A stretch of 64,000 bases of DNA from positions 1 through 64,000 of the forward strand of contig WJIN01000345.1 in NCBI GenBank assembly GCA_014730295.1, in the 5' to 3' direction. Under the pieces are notes generated by a model. It was not told the DNA's origin. It saw nothing but the letters and a program-made list of their open reading frames with translations, and searched no databases. Positions 26,581 to 37,045 of the stretch are shown here, piece by piece; the first letter of the stretch is position 1; each line of letters opens with the position of its first letter. Origin of the DNA: Promethearchaeota archaeon. GTDB lineage: Archaea; Asgardarchaeota; Lokiarchaeia; Sigynarchaeales; SOKP01. Position numbers and translations under genes: made by a program.

Positions 26581-27037
26581 ATCAATTTACAAAATTTTAA
26601 CTTATTAATTAATTTTGTAATAGACTGAGAATCTTAGATACCAATTCTCTCCCTTTGAGAGAAATATATACTCAATATATTTATATCTATTTTCTATAAA
26701 CAATATTTTTTACCATAGTTCGGTTCCTCTTATTCGGTTAATATTATACTTCAAAATTTTGGAAAAATTCTTCCCTCGACGATGATGGAGTTAAATTTAA
26801 ACCTAAATGACAATTATGAGCTTAGAGAAATTTTATTATATGTTATTGTAGGATTTATTCACTTCTGCTTTCTTTTATGTCTCATAATTTTCGCGCTGCC
26901 AAATAATATATATCTATAGGGCGACAGATATAGCAAAAATAAGTTTATGGATTCTCTCTGGATGTAAAAGATTTATCTTTTTATAGATCTAAGGATTTAC
27001 TATATTAGTATTATAACCGAATTTATCTTGATTTACC
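26581..27037. other. Intergenic region with one very small ORF candidate
   Basis: A 457-base AT-rich gap between divergent genes. Apart from the 45-codon transmembrane ORF at 26782-26919 I see no gene, repeat or RNA. TATA-like runs near 26675-26690 and 26905-26915 may serve the flanking genes. Confidence 0.4.
26782..26919 (+). CDS. Possible single-pass membrane microprotein, 45 aa
   Basis: ATGATG at 26782 opens 45 codons to a TAG: a polar N-terminus (MMELNLNLNDNYELREI) followed by one hydrophobic helix rich in L, I, F and C (FIHFCFLLCLIIFAL) and a short tail. No clear ribosome site precedes it. In AT-rich DNA such hydrophobic frames arise by chance, so this is only a candidate. Confidence 0.25.
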   Translation: MMELNLNLNDNYELREILLYVIVGFIHFCFLLCLIIFALPNNIYL

Positions 27038-28552
27038 ATGGTAAAACAAGCGAAAATTAACCAAGTAATTTTATTGATCTTAGATGATGTGAGATCATCT
27101 CAATTTTTTGAGTTGATGGAAAGAGGAAAATTACCTAATTTTGCAAATCTAGCAAAAAATGGTATTTCCAGTCAGAATTGTATAACATCGTTTCCCAGCG
27201 TTACTTTCCCTTGTTATCCTAATATTATTACTGGATCGTACTCTGGATATTTTCCAGAAGAAGGGAGTGGCATCCCTGCATATCATTGGATCTCCCGGAG
27301 CGACCCCCCATCTAAGGGTAAGAAACCTCCATTTATCCGGAATTATTCAATCGGAAGCCATATCTGGAAAATCAGCAGAGACTTGGGGAAAAATGTAAAA
27401 ACTGTTTTCGAACAAGCAGGAGAAGGCAATTTTTTCAGCTCTCTTAATATCGTGTTCAGAGGATCCTATTTTTCCCCACCTCAGAAGTTTAATACCGAAA
27501 ATGTATTTAAAAATATCCAAAATGCCTATGAAAATCCCACAAAATTCTTTTCAGACAAGGAGGTACCGAAAATTACCATCGGATACATTCCGAAAACAGA
27601 CGAGCTCCTACACGAGAGAGGCTTTGATCATCCCGAATATATTGGAGAAATCCTTAAATGCGATGATTATCTGGGAAATCTTATCACGTTTTTAAAATCT
27701 GAAGGCCATTACGATTCTACGGCAATTGGCGTAATTTCTGACCATGGGAATTATAAGGCGGAAAAAACATATGATTTGGAACCGTTTTTCAAATCAAAGG
27801 GATTGCAACCATATGATCCAAAAAGAGGGAAGGGAGATTTTGATGCTAATTTTGGATGTATTGGTTCATTTAATTTTCCTGGAGATACTTGGCACCATCA
27901 TCCAAATATAGAACAAATGGAAAAGTTTACACCTAAAGGAAGCGAAAAGTCTACAAATCTGTTTGATATATTGTGGGACATTCCCGGAATAAAACTTATG
28001 TATTTTAGAGATGATGAAAATACGCCTGATAAAGGAATAATCCATATCAAAAGAAAAAACAGCAGAACGGGTCAAATCTCCACAGCTTCTATAGAATATA
28101 AAGGTATGGGAAAAAGCATGAAAACGAGATATAATATTGATGAGGTGGATATTTTCGGGTATCAAAATAATGAACAAGTAAATTCTCTCTTAGACGGAAA
28201 GTATTACTCTATAGACCAGTGGCTTGCAAAAACATATGATATCGATTTTCCCATGATAATTGATCAAATCCCTCGGTTTTTTACAAATCCACGCTCTTCT
28301 GATATATTAGTCTCGACATTGGGCGAATATGCATTTAATTATGAGCATGGTAAAACTATGAACGATCATCTCTATTCCCATGATATTGCTCTGCGAAAAT
28401 CTATGAATGTTCCTTTTATTATAGGAGGGAGTGCAGATCTCCCAAATCTACAGCTCGAATATTGTAAAACGACTGATATGATTCCTAGTTTGTTATGTTT
28501 ACTTGGAATGGACCCTCATGAAAGTGTTGTGGGTAAGAATTTGTTAGATTGA
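27038..28552 (+). CDS. Type I phosphodiesterase/nucleotide pyrophosphatase-like (alkaline phosphatase superfamily)
   Basis: 504 residues without a signal peptide. Metal site residues appear in order: ILLILDDVRSSQ (first Asp), the nucleophile Thr in FPSVTFPCYPNIITG, GYIPKTDELLHERGFDH, the DHG of GVISDHGNYK, and a late His in SHDIALRKSMNVPFIIGG. The order fits the two-zinc phosphodiesterase branch of the superfamily (NPP/PglZ-like). It should cleave phosphodiester or phosphomonoester bonds in the cytosol; the substrate is not predictable. An insertion of about 150 residues (260-430) sits before the last metal ligand. Confidence 0.85.
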   Translation: MVKQAKINQVILLILDDVRSSQFFELMERGKLPNFANLAKNGISSQNCITSFPSVTFPCYPNIITGSYSGYFPEEGSGIPAYHWISRSDPPSKGKKPPFIRNYSIGSHIWKISRDLGKNVKTVFEQAGEGNFFSSLNIVFRGSYFSPPQKFNTENVFKNIQNAYENPTKFFSDKEVPKITIGYIPKTDELLHERGFDHPEYIGEILKCDDYLGNLITFLKSEGHYDSTAIGVISDHGNYKAEKTYDLEPFFKSKGLQPYDPKRGKGDFDANFGCIGSFNFPGDTWHHHPNIEQMEKFTPKGSEKSTNLFDILWDIPGIKLMYFRDDENTPDKGIIHIKRKNSRTGQISTASIEYKGMGKSMKTRYNIDEVDIFGYQNNEQVNSLLDGKYYSIDQWLAKTYDIDFPMIIDQIPRFFTNPRSSDILVSTLGEYAFNYEHGKTMNDHLYSHDIALRKSMNVPFIIGGSADLPNLQLEYCKTTDMIPSLLCLLGMDPHESVVGKNLLD

Positions 28553-28684
28553 TCAATGCATACCCAATTTAGCAAAAATTAAAATTTTTCTCAATTTTTA
28601 AAAATTTACGATTGGAACTTCTTAAATGATATTTAAATATGGCTAATTTATATATTTGTTATAAAAAGAGAATTATACTTTAAA

Positions 28685-29566
28685 ATGAGCCTTAAACGAT
28701 ATCGCAATGCAATTATTATATTTTTGATAATATATCTTCTCTTTACTATACCTTTTATACCACTCAATTATCTGGCAGATGGAGGAGCAGACCGAATGAC
28801 TCCAATACTTCCCTTCAATACTTTAATATTGCAGATTATGGCTATTGTTCTACTAGTCCCCCTCGGAGGGATTATAGGAGGCTTTTTACCGGGCTACCTT
28901 TTCGCACCACTGATGCTGTTATTTTATAAAAAAACAATTGGGTTCAGAATGGAATTCGGTATACAGCATAGAGAAAAACCAGAAAAGTTTAAAAATATTT
29001 GGAAGGGAATATTTCCTGCATTATTAGCAGTTAATTTTGCTCTTTTACTAGGTATAAGCGATTTTGCATATAATTTTGTGGTATCTCCGAGTTATTTAGG
29101 GGGTGGTGAAGGAGAAAATTTATGGCCAATTGTAGGATTTGCGTCGTTAATCCCTTATATGACAGCTATTTCTATGGGTATCTTTTCGCCAGTCTGGTTC
29201 TTATTAGATGCGGGAATAGTATTTACAAACAAGCAAAAAGTTAAGGATACCATTGAACCTATTGAGGTGAGATCTATGGGGAGTTGGTATCATTATCTCT
29301 TAAAAGGATATGCTGGTATCGGAGTAGTTTTTTCCTACATCTTCTTCCTAATGGATGTCTTAAGCAGATATAATGATCCTACAAATCCGGGGTTTATTAT
29401 TGCTGCTATTATGTTGCCAATAATGCCAATTCTCATTACAATACTTATAATCCCCGTTATGATCTTATTAGAAGTGTACTTAAAACCGCGAAGGGAATTT
29501 ATGCGAAATTTTGCAAAGCGTTTGGGAATAGAAGGTCCTTTAGAAAGACCATTAAATTTTAATTAA
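28685..29566 (+). CDS. Unknown multi-pass membrane protein, 293 aa
   Basis: About six hydrophobic helices (near 8-28, 46-80, 108-128, 148-178, 208-230 and 245-272). The soluble loop after the second group is basic (KKTIGFRMEFGIQHREKPE), and a conserved-looking basic tail ends in RLGIEGPLERPLNFN. No transport or enzyme motif recognised. It is followed 106 bases later by a highly charged protein in the same direction, which may be a partner. Confidence 0.75.
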   Translation: MSLKRYRNAIIIFLIIYLLFTIPFIPLNYLADGGADRMTPILPFNTLILQIMAIVLLVPLGGIIGGFLPGYLFAPLMLLFYKKTIGFRMEFGIQHREKPEKFKNIWKGIFPALLAVNFALLLGISDFAYNFVVSPSYLGGGEGENLWPIVGFASLIPYMTAISMGIFSPVWFLLDAGIVFTNKQKVKDTIEPIEVRSMGSWYHYLLKGYAGIGVVFSYIFFLMDVLSRYNDPTNPGFIIAAIMLPIMPILITILIIPVMILLEVYLKPRREFMRNFAKRLGIEGPLERPLNFN

Positions 29567-29672
29567 ATTCTTATTTCAACATTTTTTCTTTATTTAACCG
29601 TTCTTCGATGTGGTAAATGAATTTAATGGGCAAATTATTTTAGATTTTATTAATTATTAAATCAGAGAAGAA

Positions 29673-30134
29673 ATGACGAAAAATAAGCACAAATCGTCTC
29701 TTTCTGAGAAAGAAAGAGAAATGATACGGGATATGAAACGAGAACTTAAAAGAATGAATATACCTAGAGAAGAATGGGCTCAATACATCCAGCAAGAACT
29801 GACTTATCGGAGAAGCATGGAACGAAAGACTGAAAAACAAAAATCTTCTGGAATATTTGGGCGGTTGAAGAAACTATGGCAAAAAATCGTTGGATGGTTT
29901 TTCAAACAAACAGCTAAGCGTTATACTCAAAATGAAGAATTGATCGAGGAATTTTATAAAATGATGGAAGAGCCATATCAACCAACTGATGAGGAAAAGA
30001 AATTTATGGATATGTTAAACCCTAATGTTGAGTTCCAGGATGTGGACAAATTAGGAAAAGGAGGGGCCACGATAAGTGAAGGCAAGAAGAAAAAACGAGT
30101 AGTTCTTGATTTGGATGATGATGATTTCGAATGA
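29673..30134 (+). CDS. Unknown charged protein, 153 aa
   Basis: Lys/Glu-rich, predicted mainly helical. A basic N-terminus (about 1-55) is followed by an amphipathic, tryptophan-containing stretch FGRLKKLWQKIVGWFFK (about 62-78) that could lie on a membrane surface. The C-terminus is disordered-looking, with KKKKRVVLDLDDDDFE at the end. No family recognised. The acidic-aromatic tail and basic patch suggest a protein- or membrane-binding adaptor, but this is inference. Confidence 0.75.
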   Translation: MTKNKHKSSLSEKEREMIRDMKRELKRMNIPREEWAQYIQQELTYRRSMERKTEKQKSSGIFGRLKKLWQKIVGWFFKQTAKRYTQNEELIEEFYKMMEEPYQPTDEEKKFMDMLNPNVEFQDVDKLGKGGATISEGKKKKRVVLDLDDDDFE

Positions 30135-30301
30135 GCTCTCCAAGTCTTATTTTCTTAATTAAGAATTAATTTAAATAATGAATATATCCAATCCACTCTA
30201 TTTTATAAAGACTCCAGATTTTATCTAAATTATTTTGAAAGAATACATTTAAAATCTTATTCATTTTACATTAAATAATTACTTTAAAGGTTTGAAATTG
30301 A

Positions 30302-33100
30302 ATGGTAGAAGCAGAAAAAATAATTCTGGTCCCCGAGACACATTGGGATCGTGAGTGGTACCTCCCATTTCAAGAGTTTCGAGCAGAATTAGTTCTTATG
30401 TTCGATAAGCTTTTAGAAATACTGGAAACTAATCCGGATTATAATAATTTCACATTTGATGGGCAGACAATACCAATAGAAGATTATCTCGAAGTTCGCC
30501 CTGAAAATAAGGAGATAATAGAGAAATATGTGAAGGAACGACGTTTATCCATTGGACCGATGTATGTATTACCCGATGAATTTCTTATTAGTGGGGAATC
30601 TCTTATACGAAATTTAATGATTGGGCACCAGTTTGCCAGTAAATTGGGTAGAGTAATGAAAGCTGGTTATATCCCCGATCCTTTTGGTCATATTAGTCAA
30701 CTTCCCCAAATTTTGAAAGGTTTTGAAATCCCATCTGTCATCTTCTGGAGGGGATTTGGAAATCAATTTGAGGAAAATAATTTAAATATAGAATTTCGCT
30801 GGAAAGCTCCAGGAGAAGCAACTTCCATACTCGGAATTCATTTACTTCTAAGCTATGGCTCTATAGCGAACATAAATACTAAAAAACGAAATGGGCAATA
30901 TAAGGTAGCATTAAGAAAAATCAATCGTGTAATTGAACAAATGGAGAATTATACTACAACACCATATGTTTTGCTGAATAATGGTTCAGATCACGATGAG
31001 GCACAACCAGAGATCCCAGAAATCATTTCACAATGGAATGAGGCGAATCCAGAGAAGGAAATCATACAAACTGACTTTGAATACTATATAGAAAAAGTAT
31101 TGGAATCAAATCCGGAATTAAAGGATTTTCAAGGAGAACTTAGAGGTGGAAAATATGCCCATCTACTTTCAGGAGTCTTTTCCGCACGGATGTGGATTAA
31201 ACAGAGAAATACTGCAATAGAATATCTATATGAAAAATATACCGAGCCTCTTGCAACGTTAACTTGGGTATTAGCTAAAAATCAAAAAGACAAATATCCC
31301 AAAGATTACATTTTAACCGGTTTAAAATGGCTGATTAAAAACCATCCTCACGATTCTATCTGTGGATGCTCTATTGACCAAGTTCATGAAGAAATGAGAA
31401 CCAGATTTGATTGGGCAGAACAAATTGGAGAAGAAATAATTAAAAATTCTTTTATTCATCTTAGTAAATCAATTGAGTATAATTATGACACGAATAATTG
31501 GATTCCTTTAATCGTGTACAATCCTCTTCCTTATAGAAGGAAGGATGTTGTTGAGTTCAACGGTATTACCCCCAAAAAGGGAGGGGAAGGATTTCCTTCG
31601 CATTTCAAATTAATAGACAATACAGGAAAGGAGATTGAATATCAAGGTTACTTAATAAAAGAAGAGCCCCGCTATACCCAAGAAACGAATATTTCGAAAC
31701 ATTTTAGTTTTTTAGCAGAACTTCCCGCGTGTGGTTATAAGACCTATTACCTTAATCCCGATGAAGAGCCCTCCACGATTATTAAAAAAGAAGAGTCCTA
31801 TAGAGTCATTGGAGAGACTTTTCAAAATGAATTTTATCAGATTAATATTAATCCAAAAGGAAAAATTAACGTATTAGATAAAGAGAGCGGGGTCTGGTAT
31901 AATGATATCTGTACTTTTGAAGATGTGGGCGATTGGGGGGATGAATACGACTTTTCAGGTCCAAAAGAAAATCAATTTGATATGAAATATACCACAGAAG
32001 ATGCACAACTAATAGAGATGCAATATATAGTTGATGGGCCTACACAAAAAACTGTGAAAATGGAAATGAATTTTAAACTCCCCGTTTCACTTACTAACGA
32101 ACGATACGAGCGAGAGAGTTTTCTTACAGATAATCCATTAAGATTATATATTTCCCTCTATGAAGGTATTAAGAGAATTGATTTTCGAATTGAAATGTTC
32201 AATAACAGCAGGGATCATAGATTTCGGGTTTTATTCCCCTCTTCTATGAAGGCGGATAAGGTGTATGCGGACGGACATTTTCATGTGTTAGAAAGGGATA
32301 TAGATTTACCAGACGCAGAAGATTGGGTTCAAAAACCACTGCCAACTAATCATCAAAAAGATTTTGTTGCTTTATGTGCTAATAATCGAATATTCGCAGT
32401 GCTCAATAAAGGTTTGCCGGAATATGAACCTATAAAAAATAATGATGGAACGATAACCTTAGCAATTACCTTACTTAGATGTGTTGAGTGGTTATCTCGA
32501 GATGATTTTAAAACGAGAAGTTCTCACGCAGGTCCAGAAATGAATACCCCTGGCGCACAGTGTTTAGGAAGCCACATTTTTGAATTCTCGTTAGTCGTTG
32601 AAAATGATAAAGCAGATTGGCTTCAAGCAAATATTCAAAAGTATGGAAAAGAATTCAACAATAATCTCTTACCTATTTTTCCAACAATGACGGATTCTAA
32701 TATCAGACTTTTAGATAAAGTCGTTTTAAAACCCCGTGGAACGCTCTCCTTATATTTAGGAGGAGATAAAGATATGAGAGATGGATATTTATCGGATGAG
32801 ATGAGTTTTATTAAGCTGGATAATGATGCCATCCTCATATCTGCCATAAAAAAAAGCGAAAAAGGGAATAATCTCATACTCAGAACCTATAATTTGTCAG
32901 ATGGAATGGAAAATGGAATAATAAATTTTCCCGATGTTATTAAAATCCGAGATGCGTCCATTGTAAACTTACTAGAAGAAGAACCAAAAAATGTAATCAA
33001 GGCAACAATAGAGGATATAAATAATCAGAGTATTAGAATAACTTTAGATCCTCATGTCATAACAACGATAAAAATAGAGTTTGAAAGAGTTCTTGAATAA
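30302..33100 (+). CDS. Glycoside hydrolase family 38 alpha-mannosidase
   Basis: 932 residues, cytosolic (no signal peptide). The zinc ligands His14 and Asp16 are in ETHWDREWY, the nucleophile Asp126 is in YIPDPFGHISQLP, and the later zinc His is in NHPHDSICGCSIDQVH. The C-terminal beta-sandwich domains follow, as is standard for the family. It hydrolyses alpha-mannosides with retention. In an archaeon the likely substrates are mannosylated glycans or solutes. It is a single gene without neighbouring sugar transporters. Confidence 0.93.
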   Translation: MVEAEKIILVPETHWDREWYLPFQEFRAELVLMFDKLLEILETNPDYNNFTFDGQTIPIEDYLEVRPENKEIIEKYVKERRLSIGPMYVLPDEFLISGESLIRNLMIGHQFASKLGRVMKAGYIPDPFGHISQLPQILKGFEIPSVIFWRGFGNQFEENNLNIEFRWKAPGEATSILGIHLLLSYGSIANINTKKRNGQYKVALRKINRVIEQMENYTTTPYVLLNNGSDHDEAQPEIPEIISQWNEANPEKEIIQTDFEYYIEKVLESNPELKDFQGELRGGKYAHLLSGVFSARMWIKQRNTAIEYLYEKYTEPLATLTWVLAKNQKDKYPKDYILTGLKWLIKNHPHDSICGCSIDQVHEEMRTRFDWAEQIGEEIIKNSFIHLSKSIEYNYDTNNWIPLIVYNPLPYRRKDVVEFNGITPKKGGEGFPSHFKLIDNTGKEIEYQGYLIKEEPRYTQETNISKHFSFLAELPACGYKTYYLNPDEEPSTIIKKEESYRVIGETFQNEFYQININPKGKINVLDKESGVWYNDICTFEDVGDWGDEYDFSGPKENQFDMKYTTEDAQLIEMQYIVDGPTQKTVKMEMNFKLPVSLTNERYERESFLTDNPLRLYISLYEGIKRIDFRIEMFNNSRDHRFRVLFPSSMKADKVYADGHFHVLERDIDLPDAEDWVQKPLPTNHQKDFVALCANNRIFAVLNKGLPEYEPIKNNDGTITLAITLLRCVEWLSRDDFKTRSSHAGPEMNTPGAQCLGSHIFEFSLVVENDKADWLQANIQKYGKEFNNNLLPIFPTMTDSNIRLLDKVVLKPRGTLSLYLGGDKDMRDGYLSDEMSFIKLDNDAILISAIKKSEKGNNLILRTYNLSDGMENGIINFPDVIKIRDASIVNLLEEEPKNVIKATIEDINNQSIRITLDPHVITTIKIEFERVLE

Positions 33101-33141
33101 TTGCTAATATGGATTACTTTTTTTTATTATTTAAATAGTAA

Positions 33142-33426
33142 TTATAATCCTTCCTTATTGGTTAGTTGATTTTCTTTATACCGTATTTCTTCAATCATTT
33201 TTTGAATTTTGAATGGTGAATTGTAAAGTTTCAAAATATCGATAACAGACTCATGCAGAGCTCTTAAATTTTCAACACTCGCTTGATAAAAGAAATCATC
33301 ATCGGGCAATTTAATCTCAAAAATATCGATAATCGCTTTAATTGCTTCTCTTATCATTTCATAATTCCTATAAATTATCTTATCTTCTTCTTCATAATTT
33401 ACATTAGATTTTATTTTATCAAGCAT
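33142..33426 (-). CDS. Small helical hypothetical protein, 94 aa
   Basis: Acidic, wholly helical protein (EEEDKIIYRNYEMIREAIK, then ESVIDILKLYNSPFKIQ). No motif recognised. In length and style it resembles the 71-residue small protein near 7.7 kb (both have short helices rich in I, E and K), but I cannot establish homology by eye. No membrane helix. Confidence 0.6.
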   Translation of the reverse strand: MLDKIKSNVNYEEEDKIIYRNYEMIREAIKAIIDIFEIKLPDDDFFYQASVENLRALHESVIDILKLYNSPFKIQKMIEEIRYKENQLTNKEGL

Positions 33427-33691
33427 TTCACATCAACTCATCGATATTAATTTCTTAATTATTATACTAAATAAACTATATTTTACTCATCTTATAAAAA
33501 ATCCTTAGACCAGTTTTTATTTCTCAAAATCGGAATAAATAAAAAGTAGGGGATATCTAGAATCTTTAGAATCACAATAAAAATACGATTCCCAATATTA
33601 TTGATAAATAAAGTAGATTTGAGATTCTTAATATTATTTTTAATTTGAATCTGTTTTTAGATAATGGAAATTTTTCAAAATAATTCAAGAA

Positions 33692-34780
33692 ATGAAGGAA
33701 TATTCAAATATCATGAATTTTGTAGAATATAGTAAGCAATATAAGCCAAAAATAAACCAAGTCATAGGGTCAATATACAAGAAAAAAATTGAGTCTGTCG
33801 AAAATAAATTTCTTAAAGAATACTACACAGAACTCCAGAGCTACTTTTTAGCGGGGGGTAAGCGAATTCGTCCACTTTTATGTGTTGCAACCTATAAGGC
33901 ATTTTCAGATACTAAGGATGATAATATCTTAACACCTTGCGTTGGTACAGAATTCCTACATAATGCATCATTAATACATGATGACATTATTGATAATGAC
34001 GAAATTAGAAGGGGAGAACCTTCCTTTCATTATAGATATCGCCAATATCACCAAAATTATAACTTAAAAAGGATGAAAGCTGAAGATTTCGGAACATCCA
34101 TCGGTATTATTGGCGGTGATTCGGCATTTTTCCTCGGGTTAGAAGCATACATTGATAACAAATTTAATAGCAATTATAATATTGAGGCCGTGGATTTATA
34201 TAAACAAGCATTTATAGAGATTGCGAACGGAGTATTAATTGAAACTGATATTGTAAATAAGACTGATTTAACCATGGATGATTACATTCAGATGATTTCA
34301 CTGAAAACAGGTGCTTTGATTGAAAAATCAATCCTAATAGGTGCGGTCTATGCTCACGTAGAGGAAAAGTATCTGAAGTTTCTGAGTACATACGGGATGA
34401 ATTTAGGGATTATTTTTCAAATAATCGATGATATCCTTGGAACCTTCGGTAATGAGAAAAAAACTGGCAAGCCAACCGATTCTGATATCAAAGAGGGAAA
34501 AAAAACATGCTTACTGATCGAAGCCTTAAACACATTACCTGATGAAAGTAGAAATAAATTAATATCAATCATAGAGAAACAAGACATTACTGATGAGGAA
34601 GTCGAAAAGGTAAAAGAACTCTTCAAAGAATCTAAAGTAGATGTATCCTGTAGAGATTTGGCGAAATCTTATTACAAAGAAGCCGTCGAAGCCTTGGATC
34701 GATTAAAAGGTGTGATCCATGAAGAAGAATTCGAATTTTTCGAAACCCTTCTAAATTTTGTGGCTGAGAGGGAATATTAG
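33692..34780 (+). CDS. trans-polyprenyl diphosphate synthase (GGPP-synthase-like)
   Basis: 362 residues. It carries GGKRIRPLL, the first aspartate-rich motif LIHDDIIDND (near 96) and the second FQIIDDILG (near 245), the Mg-binding sites of all-alpha prenyl synthases. The residues four and five places before the first motif are Ser and Ala. The absence of an aromatic gate there suggests a product of C20 or longer, as needed for archaeal membrane lipids. It adds isopentenyl diphosphate to allylic primers. It lies 8 kb from the mevalonate genes. Longer by about 30-40 residues than the common archaeal IdsA. Confidence 0.92.
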   Translation: MKEYSNIMNFVEYSKQYKPKINQVIGSIYKKKIESVENKFLKEYYTELQSYFLAGGKRIRPLLCVATYKAFSDTKDDNILTPCVGTEFLHNASLIHDDIIDNDEIRRGEPSFHYRYRQYHQNYNLKRMKAEDFGTSIGIIGGDSAFFLGLEAYIDNKFNSNYNIEAVDLYKQAFIEIANGVLIETDIVNKTDLTMDDYIQMISLKTGALIEKSILIGAVYAHVEEKYLKFLSTYGMNLGIIFQIIDDILGTFGNEKKTGKPTDSDIKEGKKTCLLIEALNTLPDESRNKLISIIEKQDITDEEVEKVKELFKESKVDVSCRDLAKSYYKEAVEALDRLKGVIHEEEFEFFETLLNFVAEREY

Positions 34781-34796
34781 ACATCAATATCTTACT

Positions 34797-35528
34797 TCAG
34801 CTTTCAAAGAATTGGGGTTTGGCAATCCTCATTGGAAGGTTTTTTGAGTCATATTCGTAGTCTTCCGGTAAAAATGATAAGTCTTTTCTCCCAAGTGAAG
34901 CAGAGAGCCCTAAGACCCATGCATCAAGTATATCATCAACAGCAACATATTTTCTTCTATATTTTTTTAGCCCTCTTTCTAATGGATTCTTTTCCCAGTT
35001 CAAATAAGATGTTAATAAGTCAAATCTATGTTTAATTCCTTTTTCGGTTTTTTTATAATAATCTAATGGAGTATCCTTATTAAGAGCGGTGAAGCACACT
35101 TCTGGATGACACTCAATAAAACACTTCTGCATTTTCTCGTTTTTCCGGAGGAATTCATCCACTTCAATTATTTCAGGAATAATGTTCCAAGTTTGTTTTG
35201 ATATCCCTTTTCCGCATCTTTCCTTACTTGTTTTATTTGCTTTTTGATAATTCTTTATTTTTAATATTTCTCGACAGGGTGTTGGAAAAATCGAAGAAGA
35301 GCGTTTTCGAGTTAAATATTTTCGCGCCTCCCTATCGCATAATCTTGGCTTACCACTCTCATCTCTTAATCCGATTGGAATATCAATTAAAACTAAAGTA
35401 GGGTGGGAATATGAAGACCATAACTCTTGGATAGATTGAAATAATTCTAATCTCCAATTCTTATCGGAATCTATAACAAAGCAAATCCATCCTGCCGAAC
35501 ATGAATCGCATCCAATAAATTGGTCCAT
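34797..35528 (-). CDS. DUF429 predicted RNase H-like protein
   Basis: 243 residues. Conserved blocks are GCDSCSAGWICFV at the N-terminus, VLIDIPIGLRD with its acidic residue, and LCDREARKYLTRKRSSSIF leading to PTPCREIL. These mark DUF429 (COG4923), predicted to have an RNase H-like fold. Asp8 and the Asp of IDIPIGL could be metal ligands. No activity is established. It is 24 bases downstream of the UPF0210 gene and so probably in one operon with UPF0210 and the ACT protein. Confidence 0.85.
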   Translation of the reverse strand: MDQFIGCDSCSAGWICFVIDSDKNWRLELFQSIQELWSSYSHPTLVLIDIPIGLRDESGKPRLCDREARKYLTRKRSSSIFPTPCREILKIKNYQKANKTSKERCGKGISKQTWNIIPEIIEVDEFLRKNEKMQKCFIECHPEVCFTALNKDTPLDYYKKTEKGIKHRFDLLTSYLNWEKNPLERGLKKYRRKYVAVDDILDAWVLGLSASLGRKDLSFLPEDYEYDSKNLPMRIAKPQFFES

Positions 35529-35552
35529 AATAAAATACTTGAATCATCTATA

Positions 35553-37010
35553 TTAATTTCGTTGAGAATGCACTGGGGCGGGAATCCTTCCTTGTCTATT
35601 TATGAACATCTCACATGAGCTTCGTTTAACTGGCATAACAATTGAATTTCCTAATAAACCACCAAAAGCGACTTCATCGCCTATATCCTTGCCAATAACT
35701 GGTATCAATCTTATTCCCACAGTTTTTTGGTTCATCATCCCTATCGCTGCTTCATCTGCGATAATTCCAGCAATGGTAGTTGGAGGTGTGGATCCCGGAA
35801 TACAGATCATATCTAATCCTGTGGAACAAACAGAGGTCATTGCTTCAAGTTTCTCGATTGTTAGTATATTTTTACGAGCTGCTTCTGTCATGAATTTATC
35901 TTCGCTCACAGGAATAAAGGCACCGGATAAACCCCCAACATATGAAGAGGCCATTAAGCCACCTTTTTTAACTGCATCAGTAAGAAGTGCTAAGGCAGCT
36001 GTAGAACCCGGACCCCCCGTAGTTTCTAAACCCATATCCTCTAAAATACCAGCAACGCTGTCAAAAGGTCTTGTTGTAGGAGCTAACGAAAGATCAACTA
36101 TACCAAATGGGATATTTAATCGTTTAGATGCTTCTTGGGCGACAAGTTGACCTATACGAGTAATTTTAAAGGCAGTTTTTTTAATTGATTCTGCTAAAGT
36201 TTCGAAATCTGAGTTTCTTTGATGTGTTACAATATTTCTTATAACCCCAGGACCGGAAATCCCAACGTTTATACAACATTCAGATTCTCCTACACCGTGA
36301 AACCCACCGGCCATAAAAGGATTATCTTCTACAGCATTAGCAAATACGACAAGTTTAGCGCATCCTATAGAATTATGTTTTCTTGTATTCATCGCAATTT
36401 GATGGATTATTTCTCCCATCATCTTCACAGCATTCATATTCATTCCGGACCGCGTTGAGGCGACATTTATTGAACTACATACTCTTTCCGTAGATGAAAG
36501 AACATCTGGAAGACTCTGAATTAAACATAAATCAGCACGGGTAAAGCCTTTATGAACTAGAGCGGAAAAGCCTCCTAGAAAATCGACCTCAACCTTTTTT
36601 GCCGCCTGGTCAAGGGTATCCGCTATATTTATACAAGATTCGATTGCCTCAGTAGAGATTTTCGGATTTGCAACCTTATATTTATGATATAAGGGATCGT
36701 TGAATGCTTGGATATCCTCTAAAGGCAACTCTTGAATTGTTCTTAAACAACCCAAGAGTAATGAAATAGGAGTTACTGTTAATCTGCGATTAATTATTGG
36801 AATCCCATAATCTTCCTCAATAGAAGTAGCGACTTCTGAAAGATTATTAGCCATGGAAAGAATTTTACGTTCAATTCTTTCCAACATATTGTCCAGGTTT
36901 GGATCGACACAGTCTAATAAATTTATACCCATTGTAATTGTCCTAACATCTAGACCTTGCTCTTGAATCATTCTTTTGGTTTCTAATACTTCTTCTGGAG
37001 TAAATGACAT
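35553..37010 (-). CDS. UPF0210 (DUF711/PFL-like) protein
   Basis: 485 residues, normal for UPF0210. It shows the family opening EEVLETKRMIQEQGLDVRTI and IPIINRRLTVTPISLL, and the glycine-rich late blocks SSYVGGLSGAFIPVSED and PGSTPPTTIAGIIADEAA. The fold is related to pyruvate formate-lyase-type barrels, but no glycyl-radical motif is seen and the function is unknown. It is almost always paired with the UPF0237 ACT protein, as here (35 bases upstream). A GGGAAG ribosome site precedes the ATG. Confidence 0.93.
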   Translation of the reverse strand: MSFTPEEVLETKRMIQEQGLDVRTITMGINLLDCVDPNLDNMLERIERKILSMANNLSEVATSIEEDYGIPIINRRLTVTPISLLLGCLRTIQELPLEDIQAFNDPLYHKYKVANPKISTEAIESCINIADTLDQAAKKVEVDFLGGFSALVHKGFTRADLCLIQSLPDVLSSTERVCSSINVASTRSGMNMNAVKMMGEIIHQIAMNTRKHNSIGCAKLVVFANAVEDNPFMAGGFHGVGESECCINVGISGPGVIRNIVTHQRNSDFETLAESIKKTAFKITRIGQLVAQEASKRLNIPFGIVDLSLAPTTRPFDSVAGILEDMGLETTGGPGSTAALALLTDAVKKGGLMASSYVGGLSGAFIPVSEDKFMTEAARKNILTIEKLEAMTSVCSTGLDMICIPGSTPPTTIAGIIADEAAIGMMNQKTVGIRLIPVIGKDIGDEVAFGGLLGNSIVMPVKRSSCEMFINRQGRIPAPVHSQRN

Positions 37011-37045
37011 TTTCTTCCCTTTTTGATGATTACTTAATTTAGTAG